This document shows positions 57,819 to 64,000 of a stretch of 64,000 bases of DNA, piece by piece; the stretch's first letter is position 1; the number at the start of each line of letters is the position of its first letter. Origin of the DNA: Camellia lanceoleosa. Lineage: Eukaryota > Streptophyta > Magnoliopsida > Ericales > Theaceae. The translations under genes were made by a program, and so were the position numbers. The notes under the pieces were generated by a model. It was not told the DNA's origin, searched no databases, and was given only the letters and a program-made list of their open reading frames with translations. The DNA lies in contig CM045762.1 in the NCBI GenBank assembly GCA_025200525.1, positions 109,838,734-109,902,733 of the forward strand. The letters are read 5' to 3'.

Positions 57819-59340
57819 AAGTTTGGTCCTCAAACTAAATTTACCTTTGTCGGGGAAACAAATGTGGATAAGCGTGGTCGCATTTCCTCCTCTTTTCAGC
57901 GTGGCATCCATCCCATAGTGTTCTTTCCATTCCACTTTCACCATTGGGATGGACTTGCTTCTCAATTGTTTCACTTGCCGATCAACGATTAGCTCGGCCA
58001 TTCGGCGTATTCCATATTCTCATCAATAGCTGCGGTGATAATCAATCACATAAACGAGTCTCGGAGGTAACCCCTCAACATCGACCGTGGAACACATTAT
58101 GTATTTGCTCAAATCACGGTGGCAAAAGCAACCCTATAGGCAAGCTGGACCAAGCCTTTCCAAAATCTAAAACGACCCAATGTAGCAGGCGACAACGCCC
58201 TTATTTCCAAACACGACTTAGCCTTTCATTGGAACCTTGAATGAACACATGGTCACCAACCTCATACTCAAGAGGTCTTCTTGAACATCCGCATAGTTCT
58301 TTTTGTGGGTCTGGTACATCTTGAGCCTTTGATGGATAGTCTTGATTTTTCTCAAAAGTGTCTTGCATAATTTTAGGCCCAAGCAAAGCTCTATCGACCT
58401 CTGTCCAACAAATAGGCGATCTATATCTCCTACCATACAAAGCCTCGTATGGTGCCATCCGATCTTTGGAGTGGAAATTTGTTATTATAAGGAAATTACG
58501 CAAGTGGCAAATAGTCTTCCCAAGCGCCTTGAAAATCCAGCACACATCAAGCATATCTTCCAAAGTTTGTATTGTTATTCGATGTCCGTCCATACATGCG
58601 TGGATGGAATGTAATCTTGAACCTCAATTACTGTTCCATGAGCTTCTGCAAACTCTTCTACAATCTAGATACAAATTTGAGATCTTTATCGGAGACAATG
58701 GATCTGGGAACTCGTGTAAGCGGACAATCTCATCAACATAAATAGTAGCCAATCTATAAGCATTAAACATGGTTCTAATTGGCGAGAAAATGTCTTGATT
58801 TAGTCGATCTATCAACTACAACCCAAATAGAATCCATACCTCGTGAAGTCGGTAGGCCAACAACGAAATCCATAGTCACATGCTTCCACTTCCATTCGGG
58901 AATAGGAAGAGGTTGCGATGAACCGCTGATTTTCGATGTTGACTTTAATCTGCTTGACTTGAAGGCACTTGGACACATATTCACAATTTCTTTCTTCATT
59001 TTAGGCCATCAATAGGTTTGTTTCAAATCTCGATACATTTTATTGTTACCGGGATGCATACCAACATAGATTTGTGGGCTTCATCTAAAACCCTCTTCTT
59101 TAGTTCGAGAATATCACAGGACACACATTTAGTTTGAATTTCAACACTTCATCTTCAACGCCGAACTCTGCTTTTGGACTTGTCTCAAACTCATTAATCA
59201 CTTTCTTAAGGAACTCATCCTCTTTCTGTTTCTGCTTGATTTCATCAATAATGTGACTCATTGTAATATTGACTATAAGATTTCTCTCTACGTTCGATAA
59301 GCAAAAGAAGCCGTACTTCCGTCGATTTTTACGCTCAAGG
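57819..59340 (-). pseudogene. Tekay integrase with C-terminal chromodomain-like tail
   Basis: Zinc-finger part MHPGNNKMYRDLK near 59060, then MKKEIVNMC, PLPIPEWKWKHVTMDFVVGLP (with the first Asp) and DSIWVVVDRSTKSRHFLA. Later MAPYEALYGRRYRSPICWTEV and RRPLEYEVGDHVFI. The tail ILDRQVKQLRSKSIPMVKVEW matches the end of the chromodomain of this lineage (ORF seen as IVDRQVKQLRSKS). Many frameshifts; the middle of the core is unreadable. Confidence 0.83.
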
Positions 59341-60400
59341 CATTATGGCTATTAGCTTTCTAGGGGGTCTTGAATCTCAAGATCATAATCTTTTATCGAT
59401 TCGACCATCTCCTCATCATATATTCAACTCCTTCTACATGAAGAAGTATTTGAGACTTTTGTGATCGTGTAAACTTCACACTTTGCCCCATCTGAGATAA
59501 TGCTGCCAAATTTTCAAAGCAAAAACAAGCTGAGGCGGTTCTAGGTCATGTGTTGGATAACTCTTCTCATGTGGCCTCAGCAGCCGGGCGTAAGCAATAA
59601 CAAACCTTTATAAGATGCATCATGAAAATCACAAAATTTTTACGTGCACGAGGGTAGTGTCAAAATTGGTGTGTGGTCAATCTAGTTTTCAATTCATGAA
59701 AGCGACTTCTCTTTAAATGGATTCCATTCAAGCGGTTGCCCTTCACGTGTCAATTGGGTAGAGGCATAGCTAATTTCGAAAAGTCCTTCACAAATCTTGG
59801 GTAGTACCGGCTAAGCCCATAAAATTGCGGACTTCTATCACATTGGTTGGTGTAGGCCAATTCTGTCGCCCCTATCTTACGTGGGTCCCTTTGAAATTCC
59901 TTCCTTGTTGATCACATGCCCTAAGAAAACAACTTCATCAACCAAAACTCACATTTCTTTAGTTTAGCAAATAATTTCATTTATAGAACTATTTGTAGAA
60001 CAATTCTCAAATAACGTTCATGTTCAAGTCTATCTTTAGAATATATCAAAATATCATCAATGAAGACTACAACAAATTAAGTCAAGGTAGGTTTTAAAAA
60101 TTCTATTCATTAAGTCCATAAATCTTTGTTAGGGCATTAGTTACTCCAAATGGCATGACTAGAAATTCAAAATGACCATACCTCGTTCTAAGCGGTTTTC
60201 TCAACATCCTCTGCCTTTACTTTTAGCGAGTGATACCGGATCTCAAATCGATCTTGGAAAACACTTGTGATCCTCAAGCCGGTCAAGCAGTCATCAATAT
60301 TGGGTAAAGGGTATTTGTTCTTTATTATTTACCTTATTCAATTCCGTGTCGATGTATAGGCGCAAAGTTCCATCCTTCTTTTTCTAAACAATCTTGGTGC
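59341..60400 (-). pseudogene. Tekay reverse transcriptase and RNase H
   Basis: RT landmarks RYGHFEFLVMPFGVTNAL near 60190-60130 and [10 protein letters not shown] near 60070-60040, with the active-site DD intact. RNase H end near 59430-59390 is readable as RRWSNR and KIMILRFKTP. Surrounding sequence is broken by stops every few codons. Confidence 0.75.
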
Positions 60401-61734
60401 ACCCAAGGTGAAGTCTTTGGAGTCGGATAAATCCTTTGTCAAGCAAATCTTGCATTTTTCTTTCAATTCTTTCATTTCGGCGTGCCATTACGTAGGGAGT
60501 TTTAGAAATGGAAAATTTTGGGTGCACAGCGGTTTCAATAGTAAACTCTATCTCCTATCTACCAATTCCCCAGTAATCCATTTGGAAACACATCTAAAAT
60601 TCTCTAACAATAGGGATGTCATTCAATTGACATTTATAGATTGTTCAGACAACTCATAGCACAAATAACCCTGGCACCCTTTCCTGATCAATTTACATGC
60701 TTTCATTGTAGATATCAAATAAGGTGGAGGCACTACCCTGTTACCCACAAACACAATTTCCTCTTGTTCTGGTGGTCTAAACACAACTCGTTTTGTCACC
60801 TGATCAATGGTGGCACAATATTTAGTTAACGATTGCATGCCCAAAATTATGTCAAAGTGCACGAAGTTCAAGGGTAACAAGTCCACATATAGAATGGCAT
60901 TTCCAATTCACATATCACAAAAAGCGATAAACAGATTCACAAAATCTGATTCCCCGGATGGAAGCGGAGACACACATAGTAGATCTGGCAATAATTCTAG
61001 AGGTCTACTTTCGGTCTGAATGCGAATGCACATGTTACAAATGAGTGTGTTGATCGAGTCAATTAACACAAAGGCATCCGATTACATATAGAAATGGTAC
61101 AGAGACAAGCTGCGTTGGCATTAAAGATATCGCCGGAACAAGCATAAAAACTCTCCTTGTCTCACGGTGTCTCCGTGAGGTGGATCCTTAGCATTTCTGG
61201 TTTTGGGGTGATGTCATTGAGCGGCACCAAATTTTCCGCAGTTACATTTTGCAATCTCTGGCTATATGCCTGTTTACCACAATTGAAACAAGCTCGACAA
61301 GCGATAACAAACCCCGCGATGCTGTAACTACAAATATTACCTGTGGGTTGTATCTCGGAAAAATTAGAAGTATTCGAGGCAGTATTTTGCTTCTTTGAAA
61401 ACTTCTTCTTTGAAGAAAGCCTTGCCTTTGCTACCCTTCAATCGGTTGTTGGTTTAGTTTATGCGGCTATATTAGCCTCAAATATTATGGCGGTCTAGCA
61501 CCCCAATGTAAGTCTCGGCTTCAAGACATTCACTCTCTCTAAAATATCGCTTGAGCCAACCTTCAAAATGTCGCGCCTTCTAATAATCCGTGTCAATCAC
61601 GTGTGGCGCAATCTGTGGTCGGTGAATTTGGCCTCATACTCGACTCTGGTCATCTTGTCTTGCTTGATTCCATAAATTACGCCACCTTCCTATCCGGACA
61701 CCTTTGCGGGAAGTACTTATGGGCGCCATACGTG
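60401..61734 (-). pseudogene. Tekay protease and gag remnants
   Basis: Protease C-terminal half: LPLNFVHFDIILGMQSLTKY, KRVVFRPPEQEE (60886-60623). Gag zinc-finger start ACFNCGKQAYSQRL near 61290-61250 keeps the first two Cys and loses the later His/Cys. Beyond it only short fragments lead to the Tat LTR. Confidence 0.7.
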
Positions 61735-64000
61735 AGGACTTATGTTGCCTGATTCGGACTCGATTTGTCACGGTTCTTGTCCTGAACCAAAGAGTCCGTC
61801 AGCCGTCGTTTTGTGAAAAATAGATTTTTGAAAGAAATGCCAAGCGTGGAATTTGTTTTGCTGAATCTGAGTCGCCACCTAAATATTTTTATGGGGAAAT
61901 TTGAAACCACGACTCGGTGCCAAAGGCCGCGTGTAAGTCATCACCAAAGTTGCCTCGGCAGGAACTTGGAGTGCGATTAGGGAAGGTCAGCTATGAGCAC
62001 CCCCTCTCGCCCGATCCGAAGTCTCTACTAACCGTGATATCTTATTTTGAAAACATTACACATTCTTATTCTAGTTATTAGCCTAGAATTACTATGTTGT
62101 GCGCACAGCAAACAAGTATAGACCAAATCGCCTAAATTGGAACAAAACATTTTATGTTTGTTTGTTTGAAAATGGTTTGATAGTGCTACATAAGTAGGCT
62201 AAGACATGAATTTTGCCACTCTCAAGTGGGCTTAGAAAATATGGTTTTGCGGCTCTCAAGTGGGCTTAAAACTGCGTATTCAATGTATTGTTCCAATTTA
62301 AGTAACCCAACCTTCACCCGGGCATTGAGATAGTTATATCACATAAGCAATTAGCCTCATGGCAAGCATCTTTGTCATGGCAAACACTCCTGCATGCAAG
62401 GATGCTAAAGCATAAAAGCTTACCTAGTACTCCAAGTCAAAACAGAAACTAGTTAGTAATCAATGCATGATCCTAGTTCATGTTAAGATGGCTAATGCAA
62501 CACAGGCAAAATGCAGCTAGAATAGGCTCGACTATCCTAAAGATGGCATAGGAAATGCTGCAACTAACAAGTACTCAACTTGGAATTGAAATACAATGCA
62601 GTTAGTATGATGTGCCGAGCCCGGTGCATGCAAGACAAATGTATGGATGCACGCATGCATAGCATAAGGTATGCTAAGTTAAATATGCCCTAATACTAAC
62701 CATTGAAAGCAGGTAAGTAAAAGGGAGAAAGAGGTGGGGGTTGGAAGACATACACACACTCACACACACTTATTACAAATCCGCCCTCACTCGGAGGGAC
62801 CGAAAGAATATTACAAAACAAATGAATACTGCTAAATTAATTATTACAAAACTTCTAATTAATTAACAAATTAAATCTTGAGCTTAAAGTGGCCTGACCC
62901 CTACCTCAAAATGTTTGGATGATGCATGCTTGACTCGTCTTTGCCGGGAAACTTCGGCGCCATAAGCGTTCTTTGCCTCTGTTTACCTTTGCCTAGCTCC
63001 TCACGAAGACCGCACAAGTCTTGGGTTGGGTTCTCTACACCTTGTGGGGCACCAAGCTAGGAGGAATGACCACCGGCTATGGAAAATGGTCACCGCCCTT
63101 GATGAAGTTATCGACCCTTGATGGATGGTCGGTCGACCTTTGAAGATGGCCGGCCGACCAAATCTTCTTGTAGAATGCGTGTTGATAGCAGAGAGCAAGC
63201 GATTGTATGGCATGAAATTTTCAAGCAAATGTATGCGGACACACTCCCAATCATGCAATGGACTCAAGGGAGCATGGCCCTCGACCCTCGGGCCATCAAT
63301 CACGCATTTCAATGCATAATGACCCAAAAAGCCAAGTGTGCAACTTCAATATCAAATGAAATCTTGAGACACAAAACACATCAAAGGCCCCAACCTCTAT
63401 CATGCTTGATCAAGGCAAGGGATGCATGCGATGCAATGCAACCTAGGCATGGAGGCTAAGTATGCAACATGAACATGCAAATGAGCAATGTATACTAGGC
63501 ATAACCTAAACATGTAAGCAAACATGTCATGCAACAACATGCAATGATGGACTTAAACTAACATGGATAGCTACTTAAGCATGCCAAAATCAATGGCCAT
63601 AATGAGGCAAGTGAGGCAACAAAATACATAGAATGCATGCACAATGCATTGACCAAGCAAGCACAAAAATGCAACTCTACCAAAGCATGGCAAGGAGGAA
63701 ACATGGCATACAATGGTGCATGTTCGGATCTGAAATGGCATGCCAAATGACTCCAAAATGACCTAAAACATGAAAACAACGCCATTCAAGCATGCAAGAT
63801 GCTTCAAAACTCAAAAGCTAGGCATGGGCATTGCACTACAAGCATGCATAACAAGCATTATTAGACCATGAGGCATGAAAAGCATTGCTAAAGGCGGTCA
63901 AAACATGCATGAAATCAGTTCAAGGCATGGCCAAAAGGTGCTAACATGAAGGGCCAAAACAACATGCAACATAGGCTAGTAAGCATGGTTTACACTACAC
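61735..64000 (-). mobile_element. LTR of another Tat-1 family element, open at the right
   Basis: Close to the Tat-1 LTR in order and sequence: TTCGGACTCGATTTGT, CATCACCAAAGTTGCCTCGG, GCATGATCCTAGTTCATG, CCTCACTCGGAGGGACCGAA. The left boundary is about 61725-61745 and abuts Tekay gag, not a PBS, so this is a 3' LTR or solo LTR. The GGCCGGCCGACC cluster at 63060-63160 and the CATGCA-rich stretch from 63450 on repeat the Tat-1 layout. Confidence 0.8.

Larger units (their letters stand above)
55432..61730 (-). mobile_element. Tekay/Del chromovirus, heavily decayed, 5' part missing
   Basis: Minus-strand order from the right: gag finger, protease, RT, RNase H, integrase, C-terminal chromodomain-like tail, PPT, 3' LTR. 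The gag start, PBS and 5' LTR are lost where a Tat LTR begins (about 61735). Virtually every domain has several shifts. Motifs such as MAPYEALYGR, PLPIPEWKWKHVTMDFVVGLP and VMPFG place it in Tekay/Del. Confidence 0.82.

Overview
This window is nuclear DNA of a flowering plant, most likely a dicot with a large, repeat-rich genome. It is AT-rich, has no operons or bacterial signals, carries plant-type GT..AG introns, and is dominated by nested, decaying Ty3/gypsy LTR retrotransposons of three plant lineages (Tat/Ogre-like, Athila-like, Tekay/Del-like chromovirus). I cannot name the species. No intact host gene was found. Nearly every element is on the minus strand, so its 5' LTR is at the high-coordinate end.

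Layout. (1) 1-15853: a Tat-lineage element (Tat-1). Its 3' LTR lies beyond the left edge. Read from right to left it has a 4.1 kb 5' LTR (11759-15853), a tRNA-Arg-type PBS, gag, a linker, protease plus G-patch, RT, two successive RNase H domains, and an integrase split by a 239 bp MITE. Beyond the integrase is an opposite-strand, intron-containing DUF7745-like gene (1070-2354). (2) 15854-22071: a second, more decayed Tat-like element with a short LTR, apparently cut by Tat-1. (3) 22529-33543: a complete but decayed Athila-like element with both LTRs, PPT, PBS and a TTTGG target duplication, inserted into an exon of an unrecognised minus-strand host gene (pieces at 22155-22523 and 33549-34453). 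(4) 33549-37148: host DNA with a CACTA-type subterminal repeat remnant. (5) 37149-45450: two Tat LTRs head to tail, then the 3' part of a further Tat element with PPT, a 42-bp tandem array and a possible antisense-ORF remnant. (6) 45455-52668: a large imperfect inverted repeat whose arms both carry broken polygalacturonase genes, facing inward around a 100-N assembly gap and a Tekay-like LTR. (7) 53067-61730: Tekay-type LTR fragments and a badly decayed Tekay/Del element with a 29-bp minisatellite in its LTR. (8) about 61735-64000: the LTR of another Tat-1 relative, inserted into the Tekay gag region and running off the window.

How the parts relate. The LTR pairs, PBS/PPT sites and polyprotein domains belong to copy-and-paste elements, none able to encode a complete product because of stops, frameshifts or insertions. 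The least routine objects are the facing polygalacturonase pseudogene arms (a possible hairpin-RNA source, but with a scaffold gap between them), the antisense spliced gene riding in the Tat element, and the tandem arrays in the Tat 3' region.
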